The notes beneath the pieces are model-generated. The model saw only the letters and a program-made list of their open reading frames with translations. It had not been told where the DNA came from and searched no databases. Made by a program: the position numbers and the translations under genes. Positions 42,101 to 52,900 of a DNA stretch of 64,000 nt are shown here, piece by piece. This stretch comes from Apoderus coryli (taxonomy: Eukaryota; Arthropoda; Insecta; Coleoptera; Attelabidae). Location: assembly GCA_911728435.2 (NCBI GenBank), contig OU452199.1, positions 24,810,860-24,874,859 on the forward strand, read 5' to 3'. The number at the start of each line of letters is the position of its first letter. The first letter of the stretch is position 1.

Positions 42101-42658
42101 TCTTGCTGATGGGTCCATCCCTCTGAATTTAATAACGTTTTCCTCAAACTGTGTATCTTCTTCTGCGTTCTGATTTTCCTCGTTTTCTTGAAGTGCCGGT
42201 GGTTCTGGCATTTCTTCCGAATCGTTTGATCGTAAACCTAATTCAATTTCAACCTCTGTACGGATTATCTCGGCCCTAGTTGGATTAATTCGGTCTCGAA
42301 TAAATAGTTGCCGTCTCTGATCTAAGATATTTTGTCGAGTTTTATTCCTTAGTGCGGGAAATCGCGTTATTACTCGGTCGTAAAGTTCGAAGCTATATGG
42401 TCTGTTGTTTGTTTCCATTTCAGTTATAATGAGGTAGGATCGGTATATAAATTCGTTCATATCATCTGTCCATTTAAATCTCATCCGTCCTATGTTTTGT
42501 GTGGTCTCTTCAGTGGGCTGGTTTTGATTACCAGCAACATCTTCAGTGACGTGTTCCGGTGGTGGTTCGTTGTTTCGTGGTCCGTTTGCCATAGCCTGTT
42601 GGGCAGTTCCATCCCTCGGAGTGGTGCCGCCCGGTTCACCAGTCTCCTCGGCAGGCAT
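39185..42658 (-). CDS. Family D R4/Dong-like retrotransposon protein, 1157 aa from first ATG
   Basis: The first in-frame ATG is at 42658 (MPAEETGEPGG); the frame is open 15 codons further to a GTG at 42703 and a stop lies just beyond. Myb-like region near residues 57-130 (RMRFKWTDDMNEFIYRSYL). RT with NWKSPGPDSIHNFWLKKF, AYIDYKKAFDSVPHSLL, KRGIFQGDALSALWY and active site YMDD at 659-662, where A, B and C have YVDD. Zinc knuckle CRIC...H...C, then nuclease RPDI with D 14 residues after the first Asp, then AIPAAHN. All catalytic residues are present, so D3 may be functional. Confidence 0.9.
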   Translation of the reverse strand: MPAEETGEPGGTTPRDGTAQQAMANGPRNNEPPPEHVTEDVAGNQNQPTEETTQNIGRMRFKWTDDMNEFIYRSYLIITEMETNNRPYSFELYDRVITRFPALRNKTRQNILDQRRQLFIRDRINPTRAEIIRTEVEIELGLRSNDSEEMPEPPALQENEENQNAEEDTQFEENVIKFRGMDPSARPKIRRLKTHKNTFQIINRINNKIKDKVNEIHTLADAHDLLYAGAYTTLELNGQSINQRTNKNSNAHVADTKKPWQIRLEHKIHDLRTNIGQITQFLKTEKPTKKLEKKIKCVKMKSSNSEDKSLTDIMDTMKQKLTVYANRLKRYKESELRKHQNNLFHNNEKYFYRTLSSQQNQIFNEQPEADVAKKYWADIWENSRQHNRDAEWIKDESKYSEKIPIMKHNKITESDVKKAVNKTHNWKSPGPDSIHNFWLKKFNSLHAPLAAKLTEILKEPAKAPHFLTTGVTYLLPKTNPSACDPSKYRPITCLPTLYKLLTSILCDRIYDHLEQYKLIPEEQKGCRRGSRGCKEQLTIDTIITEEAKRRNRDLFVAYIDYKKAFDSVPHSLLIEMLEIYKINPLITELLKYIMPFWRSNLQIGQQNIGKVHIKRGIFQGDALSALWYCLTLAPLSRMIHNTKSGFELENGFSIDHLEYMDDIKLISGTKSGLDKILRATKKYSEDTCMDFGLDKCKISAMKKGVWQVHPGFHLDQNQKIDNLDQTETYKYLGLEQARGIRHNVMKNNLTKKLITRTKDILKTQLSAINKIKAINSYAIPTVTYSFGILKWTNTDLEDLNRKIRVSFTKCRARHPKSSVERFYIPRECGGRGVVDLKEAQQKQIDGLRKFFYEKAETSIYHKKIIKSDKDFTPLKLANKNYRPSEKVNSIEERILNWKSKELHGRYPALINNEEIDNKASNMWLKKGNIFAETEGFVMAIQDQVIPTLNYRKYIIKDPNIPNDKCRICFTKSETIEHIISGCSTLAPTEYLKRHDNVAKVIHQELRTNAKMLTDTLPYYQYKPEAVEESDTHKIYWNRTIRTDHTIESNRPDIVYQDKTTKHTYLIDVAIPAAHNTVEKQNEKIRKYLPLASEIKTLWKQEKVIVIPIIIGATGEIPKKLHKYLSDLNLPSTLFITLQKIAILGTCHIARKVLNTGT

Positions 42659-42890
42659 AACATCACGGCGTGTCCGAACAGGGTCAGCCTGATTCCCCGT
42701 CACGCCCGAATATCTATTTCGTCTAGTCTTAAGAGCGACTTATTTTTACACACCGCGCGAGGTGCTAACACGCACGGGTGGTGTGCTGGTTTTTGTCCAC
42801 CATGGGTTACCCCACTCGTACTACAAACATCAGTTCGCAGTACGTGCCCCATCGCCAGAGGCGGCGCCCGATAGCTGACCAGCAACAGCT
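42659..42890 (-). promoter_or_regulatory. Family D 5' untranslated region
   Basis: GC-richer than the ORF. On the minus strand it can form CGCC/GGCG and CGTACT/AGTACG hairpins. It shows no obvious similarity to the A or B/C 5' ends and lacks the GTAAGT antisense motifs seen there. Confidence 0.45.
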
Positions 42891-42896
42891 TATTAT

Positions 42897-42948
<52 letters not shown>
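42891..42948. repeat. Short TTA tract plus T50: 3' junction of A3
   Basis: TATTATTA then T at 42899-42948. Confidence 0.9.
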
Positions 42949-42951
<3 letters not shown>

Positions 42952-45900
42952 ATAAGGGTGTATATTTTGCTTTAGAATCGGAAAACAAGGTTTCAAGATT
43001 CATGAGCATTGCCAACAGCCAAGAAAGATCTCACAATGTTGAGAGATTGCAGTATCGCAGCTTTCTGCATCTCCTCAATTACGGTAATAGGGATTTGAAT
43101 CATTTTTAGGTTCTTTTCCAAATTTTTCGGTATTACTCCTATCGACGATAGTATTATAGGTATTATGTACACTTCCCTCATATTCCAGATGCGCTTTATT
43201 TCATGTTGAAGCGCTTGATATTTGTTTAATTTTTCCGTATGTTTTTGTTGCAGATTGTGTGTTCCTGGTATAGAAACATCAATTAGATATGTTGTGTGTT
43301 TTTTCTTGTCTATTAATGTAATATCAGGACGGTTGTGTTCTATTGTATGATCGGTGTAAATTGTTTTGTCCCAATATATTTTAAATTGATCGTTTTCCTC
43401 AACTTCGTTTGGCACATATTTGTAGTAGGGGACAATTTCGGTTTTAATTTTTCTGTCTATCAGTATTTTCTGATGGATTATATGTGCTACTTGATTGTGT
43501 CGAGTCAAGTACTTCGTATTTGCTAGTGTGTTACAGGATCCCAAAATATGATCTATAGTTTCGGAAACAGCTCCGCACTTGCGGCATTTATCAGAACTCA
43601 GGTCTTCTCCCAGTATGTATTTGGCGTAATTTCGTGTTTTTATAACTTGGTCCTGCGTGGCCATTAAGAATCCTTCAGTTTCAGGATGGAGGTAACCTTT
43701 TGTAGCCCACATAAAAGAGAGGGATTTGTCAACGTAATTGTTTTGAACGGAGTTGTAAAATCTTCCATGGAGTTGCTTTCCTGACCACATCCTAATTTTA
43801 TCCTCGTTGGTAGTAATGTGTGTTTTTGGATTATATTCTCGGGATTTTAAATTAAGTGTGGTCAAATTTTTATCTGCCTCGATCACTGCACGGTACATCG
43901 GTTTATCCGAGTTTTTGTAAAAATATTTTCTAATATTATCCAGCTGTTCATAGTACATTGCTTTAACATCTTTTAAACCTCTACCTCCCAGGCATCTAGG
44001 CAATGTGACTCTCTCAGTGCATGCATTTGGGTGATGCATTCTTTTGTGCGTTAGAAGTGTTCTGATTCGTCTATTTAGTGCATCAAGATCTGTATCAGAC
44101 CATCTGATTATGCCAAAGGAATGGGTTAAGGCAGATATTGCATATGTGTTTATAGCCTTAACGATATTTTTTGAGTTTAGTTTTGTTTTGATAATTAGCT
44201 TAACTCGCTTTTCAAATTCAGTAGACAGTTTCGATTTCATCGTTGTATGTTCTATTTTATGGGTCTGATCTATACCCAGGTATTTATAGGGTTCTTCAAG
44301 ACCTTGTATGACGACCTCGTTATTAATTTCTATAGGTTGTGACTCTTTAAGTACCCCTTTGACCATTTTGATCGTGCGGCACTTCTCCAGTCCAAAAGTC
44401 ATACCTATGTCCGAACTCATATCATGCACCAGCTTTAGCATGGCTCTCAGCTGTCTGTCATTTGCTGCATATACTTTTAGGTCATCAACATAGAAAAGGT
44501 GACTTACTAAGAGATCCTGTACATTATTTTTTAATTTTACTCCATACTCTGTTTTCTTAAGAGTGTTTGAAATTGGGTTTAGAGACAGACAAAACCATAG
44601 GGCACTGAGCGAATCCCCCTGAAAGATACCTCTGCGCAGAGGTATGCTCCCGCTAAATACTAGTTCGTTATTTATTTTTTGAGACAGTGTGGTTCGCCAG
44701 GCCCTCATAGTTGTCTCAAGAAAAAGTATAAGCGTAGGATGTACTTTATACAGTGTCAATACAAATTTGAGCCAAGAGTGAGGGACAGAGTCAAATGCTT
44801 TTTTATAGTCGATGTATGCAATGTGTGCATTCCTCTGCCCCACCCTCAACTGCTGCATAACTACGGAATCGACAACCAGCTGCTCCTTGCATCCCATAAC
44901 GTTGCGTCTAGCACCTTTCTGCTCATCTGTCATCACTTGAGCCAGTTCCAGGTGGTCTTCAAGTTTAGCACATAATATCGACGTAAGGATCTTATAAAGG
45001 GTCGGCAAGCATGTAATGGGACGAAACAACGAAGGGTGATCCGGGTTATCAGTCTTTGGAATTAAATAAGTAAGTCCTTCAGTTAAAAATGTTGGAAAGT
45101 TGTTAGGAAATCTAATGACATCGTTGAAATTGTTAACTAAGAGTTCATGACAAGCTGTGAATCGTTTATACCAAAAGCTATGCAAGCCATCGCGTCCGGG
45201 CGCTTTCCAATTTGCAATTTTCTTTAAAGCAGCTGTTAGATCTGCTTGGGTTATTACAATTTCATTCATTGGTTGTAGAGAGTTCTGTGCTTTCATTTCT
45301 TGGTTTATCCAAGTATTTTTTGAATGGTTATTGCTCTGTGACCATATACTCGTCCAGTAGTTGGTCTGACTTTCAAGATCTGGGGGGTTAAGGTTATCAT
45401 ATTTTTTTGATAGTGATGAGTAAAACGCCTTTTCATTGTTCGAAAATAGGCTGTTGTCTCTGCGTCTTGAGTAACTTTCTCTGTATCTCTTTAATCGAGC
45501 TGAGTATGCTGCTAACTTTTGTTTAAGTGTATCAAGGTATGTACGTACTTTATTTTCCGTTTCGGCATTGATTGTTTGTATAATGTCTTTTAAGTCTGTC
45601 GGCAGTGTTCTAAGCAATCTGTTGTTTCTATTTCCGTCATGGTACTGTTGAGTTTTACCGATACTCCTTCGTAGGCCATTAATTTTATTGGTGAGGCGGC
45701 GTTGCCATGATGGTAAATACCCATCTGTATTTTTTTGTTAGGTGATGTATATTTTTGATTAAGGCTCACTACGGTAATTGCCGCGCAATATATCGTGGAA
45801 TGTACCTCTTCAAGATTCATACCATCGTTTAGCGTTTGTTCTAGGATGGAATTGGCTCTATTCATAAGTGTTCCTGTGTTCTTGTTAAATCTAAGTTTTT

Positions 45901-46860
45901 GTATGGGAGGTCTAACGTTAGGGTCCATTCCAAGGTATTTCAGTAAGTTAGCATGGTAAGTATTAAGTATTTCGTCCTCTTGGTGGGGCTCTTGAGGAAT
46001 CTCTATATCTATGTTATTGAATGGTGACCCACGTGGCGAATCTGAGGGTGTATGGGTACCATAAACATTGTCATCCTCAAAAGACTGATTGGGCGTATGA
46101 GGTATATTTAGTTCCTCCCTCACTCTGTCTAAAATATACTGAATTTCAATTTGGGTTAATAGATTGTTTCTCTGTATTGCTCTACGCTGATCGGATAGGC
46201 GTTGTGCTGTAATATCATTGTGTTCTGGATGTTCAGCAGCAAACATATTCTTTAGTCTATCCCTATAATCAGTAAAATCCGTTTCGAGGCTTGTGGCTAT
46301 GAAGTAGTAGCGCATGACATCCTTATTCAAGTTAGTACTCCATCTCATGCGTCTACTGCGTCCAGGAGCTATGGGGGGAGGATTATCCTCCCTAACATTG
46401 GCTGCTGGTTGTGGGTCAGCTGGTGGTATTTCCACATTATTGCTGTTGGCTGTAGTTTCTTGAGCGATAGGTGCCCGCCTATTCAGCAACCTACCACCAA
46501 CGGATCGCATACTGCCACGTCCAGCGTTGGCTCCAGACGTGCCCTGGGGCATTCCAGGCTGCCGCATTCTTTCATTTCTCCTTTGACTCATCTTTCATAG
46601 AAAATGGTGTGCGTTTTATGGCTACCGCCAGCCAATTGGGATTAGGGAAAGGTGTTTGGTAGTGCAAAGGACACTAGGAGTAGGATACTAGGTGGGTATT
46701 GGGACAGCTGGACAGCTGGACGTACTGACTGTACCGTTTACGCATTACGGTAGCGGTGGGTATGCCCCAACCGGTCAGACATTGCGTCCCTGGCTGTACA
46801 GTCTACGTCGTTACTGTAGCGGTAAGTATACTGTTGGCTGCAGTACCTTTTCCGGCCAGA

Positions 46861-46862
<2 letters not shown>
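42949..46862 (-). mobile_element. Family A copy A3, full length, frameshifted
   Basis: 3' end ACCATAAGGG, 5' end CAGACAT at 46862. Complete apart from a one-base deletion in the ORF. Confidence 0.92.
42993..46591 (-). pseudogene. Family A ORF, one-base frameshift (A3)
   Basis: A run of eight T (plus strand) in A1 and A2 is seven T here (about 45730-45736), after SPNKK. The N-terminal frame (45590-46591) then goes wrong and the correct frame resumes to the stop at 42993. RT with YVDD, zinc knuckle and nuclease are all intact downstream. Unlike A1, the G6 run is preserved, so A1 and A3 carry different single lesions. Confidence 0.88.
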
Positions 46863-46894
<32 letters not shown>

Positions 46895-46909
46895 TTTTTT
46901 TTTTTTTTT
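46863..46909. repeat. (TTA)n tract plus T17: 3' junction of B5
   Basis: TTA units to 46892, T to 46909. Confidence 0.9.
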
Positions 46910-49219
46910 CAATCCTTCTACTTTCTTCCAGATAGGAGAAATTCTGCAGTGGGGTTTGATAACCAATCACTACAGATTTGTTTTAACACGGTAAGTACTT
47001 CTAGGATTTCATTAAGTATGCTTCAGATATTATTAATAAGTATATACTTTTTCTTTAAATAGGGGAGGGAATCAAGGTACGTATTTAAAACTTATATTTA
47101 TTTATCATTCATTTACTTTTTTCTTTTTTTTTTTTTTTTTTTTTTCAGATGTCCAACTTTTTATCCGCTGCCTTTATACTCTATTCAGGCAGGTTTAGGG
47201 TTTTTCTCATGATTCTACATGACTCAAGGATCACCGATCTTTGCATCAATGTTGTTATGTTTCGCTGATCAATGTCTATTTGTTTCAGAAAGCGTGGCAG
47301 GTTTTTCCCAATCAGTCCCGTCACTGATATTATAATAGGAACAGTAAGTACCTTGTCCAGTTTATAAATATTCTTAAATTCCGTACAAAGGTCTTGATAC
47401 TTATTTATTTTTTCTTTCTCTTTATTTAGGAGGTTGTGGTCAGCCGGGTGAGAAATATCGACGAAGTAAGCAGTCTTATTTTTCCGGTCTACCAGGGTTA
47501 TGTCAGGACGATTACTTGCGATAGGTCTATCTGTGATTATTGGGAAATCCCAATAAAGTTTATAATTATCGTTTTGTAAAAACGGGAATGGGTTGTATAG
47601 AAAATATTTTTCTTTTTTCTCTATAAGTTTGCATTGTACGGCTATTTCCTGATGAATTATTCCTGCTGTTAAATTATGCCTTTTTGTATATTCTGTGGGC
47701 GCTAAGCTGCTGCACGCTGAGAGGATATGTTCCGTTGTTTCTGATTTGGCGAAACACATTCTACACTTATCATTTTCAATTGGAATTTTCTGTATGTATT
47801 TTTGGTAGTTTCTGGTGGGCGTTACTCCGTCCTGTATTGATACCAGAAAACCCTCGGTTTCCGCGAACAATAGTCCATGTTTTAGCCACATGGTTGACAA
47901 CTCTGCATCTGCCTGAGATAGGGCATACGGATATTTTCCATGCAACGATTTTTCTAGCCATTGTTCTCTTATGTGGTCATTAGTAAGTGTTTCGCGCATG
48001 GTGTTATTGCTGAGCTGTAGAGGTGAATAATAATCCAGTCGCTTGACTTGACGGTGTAATGGCGATAGGAGAGATTTTCTGTTAAAGTAGGTTTTTAGTA
48101 GATTAATTTGTCTATCGCATAGTCGGTGTAGGTCTAGTAGTCCTCTTCCGCCCACATTTCTTGGTAAGTATAAACGTTCAGTACATGCATGGGGATGGTG
48201 GCACCTATATTCTGTTAGCAAAACTCTAATTTTTCTATTCATTGCTTCAATGCTTGTCTTAGACCACCTGATTATTCCAAAGGAATAAGATAACACTGGC
48301 AATGCATACGTATTTATGGCTTTGATTTTGTTTTTACCAGTTAGTTCTGATCTTAGGATTTTTCTTATTCTATCAACCATTTTTTGTTCCGTGTTTTCTA
48401 TTATATTTTTTTGATCTAAAACCAATTTTTGGTTATAGCCGAGGTATTTGTAGTAATCATTGTTTAGGTATCTGAATGTTTCGCTATTTTCTAAATTTTC
48501 GTAAGTTTGTAACTTTCCCTTTTGAGCTACTAATTTTGCACATTTATCAAAACCCAACTTCATTTTGATGTCAAGAGTGAACTTTTGTGTCGTCTCAATA
48601 AGTCTGTCTAATTGTTTCTCTGTTGATGCATAGAGTTTGAGGTCATCTACATAAAATAAATGATTTATTGTATAATCACTATCCTCATACCTCAGTGTAT
48701 ATCCTATTCTAGTGTCTTTTAACATATTTGAGAGTGGGTTCAGGCACAACACAAACCAAAAAGGGCTTAGGGAATCTCCCTGAAATATGCCACTCTGGAT
48801 CGGTATTTCATCCGTTACTATATTTGTTTTTTCCGTTTTAACTACGAGTTTCGTTCTCCAGGTTTTCATTGCTGTGGCTAAAAAATTTATTATATTTGGG
48901 CTGATTTTGTAAAGTTTTAGTACATCTATTAACCAAGAATGTGGAACACTATCAAAGGCTTTCTGATAATCGATCCATGCCACTGCCATATTTTTGTTTC
49001 TCTTTTTAGCATCTTGTGTAACTATAGAGTCGATCACCAATTGTTCCTTGCTTCCTAATGTACCATGCCGACAACCCTTTTGCTCTTCAGTTAAGATTCC
49101 AGAGTCTTCAATGTGCTTGATTATTTTTTGACTTAGAATTGAGGTGATTATTTTATACAAAGTGGGTAGACACGTTATGGGTCGATAGTTTTTTGGGTTA
49201 GTTGTATCTCCTTTTTTAG
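46910..49219 (-). mobile_element. Family B copy B5, 5'-truncated
   Basis: The 3' end reads CAATCC instead of ACATCC. The 5' break at CTTTTTTAG (49219) lies in the RT domain and joins a long TTA tract. Shares the extra GTT codon and MKLGFDK with B2. Confidence 0.9.
47181..49218 (-). pseudogene. C-terminal ~680 codons of the family B ORF (B5)
   Basis: Open from the truncation (KKGDTTNPKNYRPITC) to the normal stop. The motif AFDSVPHSW, deleted in its sister copy B2, is intact here. YVDD, zinc knuckle and nuclease are present; the N-terminal DNA-binding region and WKAPG motif are missing. Confidence 0.88.

Positions 49220-49263
<44 letters not shown>
49220..49263. repeat. Longest (TTA)n tract, between B5 and E
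   Basis: About 14 units; no poly-T before the E 3' end. Confidence 0.92.
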
Positions 49264-49947
49264 CATATCTCAGCTTTATCCACTGGTTTATTTCTTATCC
49301 ACCCGGGAAACTATCCGGTTTCCAAAGGGTGGTTGGTTTTATGATAATATTTTGCGCACTATATGAGAAGTTCCTAGAATTGCTGTTTTTTGAAGATCTA
49401 AAATGGAGTGTTTACCTGGTATTTCGTCTATGAATTTTTGGAGTGAGCAGGATACAGTGCCAGTAGCACCGAGGACCACGGGCAAGATTTTAGTTTTCGT
49501 GTTCCACATTCGCTTTATTTCTATCTCAAGATCCCTATATTTCATTATTTTCTCTGTTTCCTTCTTATTAATGTTCTTATCCGTTGGAATAGAAACGTCA
49601 ATTATATAGCACATTTCGTTTGTTTTAATAATTATATCAGGTTTGTTACAGTGTATTGTTCTGTCCGTTATCACAGGTTGGTTCCAAAGAATTGTTGTTC
49701 GGCCACACTCTGAACTTGTGACGTCTTTAGGAGCGTGTTTATACCACTTCTCGGTTTCAAGAGTTACGCCCAGGCTCCTACAAATATTGAAATGCAATTG
49801 TGTGCAAACTCTGTCGTGGCGAGATATGTATTCACGGGCCGCTAAGATGGGACACCCTGAGAGAATATGATCTATAGTCTCGTCATATTGCTTGCACATT
49901 CGGCATTTTGCGTTTGTTGTATTCTTAAATATATTTTTCTTTATGTA
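49264..49947 (-). mobile_element. Family E R4/Dong-like fragment, 5'-truncated
   Basis: A fifth family, present only as the last ~680 bp. The 3' end (CATATCTCAGC, plus strand) abuts TTA repeats without poly-A, and the 5' break near 49947 again meets TTA-like repeats. Confidence 0.85.
49339..49947 (-). pseudogene. C-terminal ~200 codons of the family E ORF
   Basis: Open from the truncation to the stop. Contains the zinc knuckle CRMCKQYDETIDHILSGC, nuclease KPDI with Asp in YIIDVSIP, then EKIMKYRDLEIEIKRMW and PVVLGATGTV. The C terminus (HSILDLQKTAILGTSHIVRK) is close to what I know of Dong/Rex6-type elements in other animals, closer than A-D are. RT is not present. Confidence 0.85.
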
Positions 49948-49984
49948 ATTATTATAATTATTATTTTTTTTTTTTTTTTTTTTT
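49948..49984. repeat. Imperfect TTA tract plus T21: 3' junction of B6
   Basis: ATTATAATTATTATT then T at 49964-49984. Confidence 0.85.
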
Positions 49985-52900
49985 ACATCCTTCTACTTTC
50001 TTCCAGATAGGAGAAATTCTGCAGTGGGGTTTGATAACCAATCACTACAGATTTGTTTTAACACGGTAAGTACTTCTAGGATTTCATTAAGTATGCTTCA
50101 GATATTATTAATAAGTATATACTTTTTCTTTAAATAGGGGAGGGAATCAAGGTACGTATTTAAAACTTATATTTATTTATCATTCATTTACTTTTTTCTT
50201 TTTTTTTTTTTTCAGATGTCCAACTTTTTATCCGCTGCCTTTATACTCTATTCAGGCAGGTTTAGGGTTTTTCTCATGATTCTACATGACTCAAGGATCA
50301 CCGATCTTTGCATCAATGTTATGTTTCGCTGATCAATGTCTATTTGTTTCAGAAAGCGTGGCAGGTTTTTCCCAATCAGTCCCGTCACTGATATTATAAT
50401 AGGAACAGTAAGTACCTTGTCCAGTTTATAAATATTCTTAAATTCCGTACAAAGGTCTTGATACTTATTTATTTTTTCTTTCTCTTTATTTAGGAGGTTG
50501 TGGTCAGCCGGGTGAGAAATATCGACGAAGTAAGCAGTCTTATTTTTCCGGTCTACCAGGGTTATGTCAGGACGATTACTTGCGATAGGTCTATCTGTGA
50601 TTATTGGGAAATCCCAATAAAGTTTATAATTATCGTTTTGTAAAAACGGGAATGGGTTGTATAGAAAATATTTTTCTTTTTTCTCTATAAGTTTGCATTG
50701 TACGGCTATTTCCTGATGAATTATTCCTGCTGTTAAATTATGCCTTTTTGTATATTCTGTGGGCGCTAAGCTGCTGCACGCTGAGAGGATATGTTCCGTT
50801 GTTTCTGATTTGGCGAAACACATTCTACACTTATCATTTTCAATTGGAATTTTCTGTATGTATTTTTGGTAGTTTCTGGTGGGCGTTACTCCGTCCTGTA
50901 TTGATACCAGAAAACCCTCGGTTTCCGCGAACAATAGTCCATGTTTAAGCCACATGGTTGACAACTCTGCATCTGCCTGAGACAGGGCATACGGATATTT
51001 TCCATGCAACGATTTTTCTAGCCATTGTTCTCTTATGTGGTCATTAGTAAGTGTTTCGCGCATGGTGTTATTGCTGAGCTGTAGAGGTGAATAATAATCC
51101 AGTCGCTTGACTTGACGGTGTAATGGCGATAGGAGAGATTTTCTGTTAAAGTAGGTTTTTAGTAGATTAATTTGTCTATCGCATAGTCGGTGTAGGTCTA
51201 GTAGTCCTCTTCCGCCCACATTTCTTGGTAAGTATAAACGTTCAGTACATGCATGGGGATGGTGGCACCTATATTCTGTTAGCAAAACTCTAATTTTTCT
51301 ATTCATTGCTTCAATGCTTGTCTTAGACCACCTGATTATTCCAAAGGAATAAGATAACACTGGCAATGCATACGTATTTATGGCTTTGATTTTGTTTTTA
51401 CCAGTTAGTTCTGATCTTAGGATTTTTCTTATTCTATCAACCATTTTTTGTTCCGTGTTTTCTATTATATTTTTTTGATCTAAAACCAATTTTTGGTTAT
51501 AGCCGAGGTATTTGTAGTAATCATTGTTTAGGTATCTGAATGTTTCGCTATTTTCTAAATTTTCGTAAGTTTGTAACTTTCCCTTTTGAGCTACTAATTT
51601 TGCACATTTATCAAAACCCAACCTCATTTTGATGTCAAGACTGAACTTTTGTGTCGTCTCAATAAGTCTGTCTAATTGTTTCTCTGTTGATGCATAGAGT
51701 TTGAGGTCATCTACATAAAATAAATGATTTATTGTATAATCACTATCCTCATACCTCAGTGTATATCCTATTCTAGTGTCTTTTAACATATTTGAGAGTG
51801 GGTTCAGGCACAACACAAACCAAAAAGGGCTTAGGGAATCTCCCTGAAATATGCCACTCTGGATCGGTATTTCATCCGTTACTATATTTGTTTTTTCCGT
51901 TTTAACTACGAGTTTCGTTCTCCAGGTTTTCATTGCTGTGGCTAAAAAATTTATTATATTTGGGCTGATTTTGTAAAGTTTTAGTACATCTATTAACCAA
52001 GAATGTGGAACACTATCAAAGGCTTTCTGATAATCGATCCATGCCACTGCCATATTTTTGTTTCTCTTTTTAGCATCTTGTGTAACTATAGAGTCGATCA
52101 CCAATTGTTCCTTGCTTCCTAATGTACCATGCCGACAACCCTTTTGCTCTTCAGTTAAGATTCCAGAGTCTTCAATGTGCTTGATTATTTTTTGACTTAG
52201 AATTGAGGTGATTATTTTATACAAAGTGGGTAGACACGTTATGGGTCGATAGTTTTTTGGGTTAGTTGTATCTCCTTTTTTAGGTATCATTGAGGTAATT
52301 CCTTTCGTTAAAAATTTAGGATGATATGTGTTGTTTGTTAGTAGTTCATTAATTTGTTTTGTAAGCAACTTTGTGATATTTATATTTTTCCACCAATAGT
52401 TATGAACATGATCCACCCCCGGTGCTTTCCAGTTGTGTGATCTATTTAAAGCGTTCTTAACTTCAGTCTCAGTTATTGGACTAATCTCCATGTCTATTAA
52501 TGTGTCGTATTTCTTTTTTTCCGTTTTAAGCCATGATGCCTTTTGATTGTATTGTTGTTTGGATGCCCATACGTTTTTCCAAAATGTTTGTAGTTGTTCC
52601 TTGTCTGGTCCCTGTTCAATTGGTGGTTCATTATTAAGTTTTTTGTAGAACTCTTTCTCGTTATTCTTAAACAGTTTGTTGTCATTTTTTCGTTTGTAAC
52701 TTTTATTGTATCGTCTCAGCCGGTTTCCCAGTGCTGCTATTTGTTGTTTTATTTTTTCTTTAAATGTTTCCTTCTCTTGGTAATTTGAGTGCTGAATATT
52801 GTTTTTCCTAAAATAGTAATGTATATCGTTAGATAATTTGGTGCTCATGTTACCTCTCTCCCAATCTCGTATCTTTGTTAGCCAACTTCTTAACGTTTTT

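Larger units (their letters stand above)
39087..42890 (-). mobile_element. Family D element D3, long copy with intact ORF
   Basis: 3' end TTCAGG directly on TTA repeats without poly-A; 5' end at CAACAGCT (42890). About 185-230 bp of 5' untranslated region precede the ORF. Only one long D copy is present, so whether 42890 is the true 5' end cannot be decided here. Confidence 0.9.

Noticed and set aside
42780..42890. HDV-like ribozyme at the family D 5' end
   Set aside because: Two good hairpins are visible, but I could not find the nested double pseudoknot with a matching first stem, so I do not annotate it.
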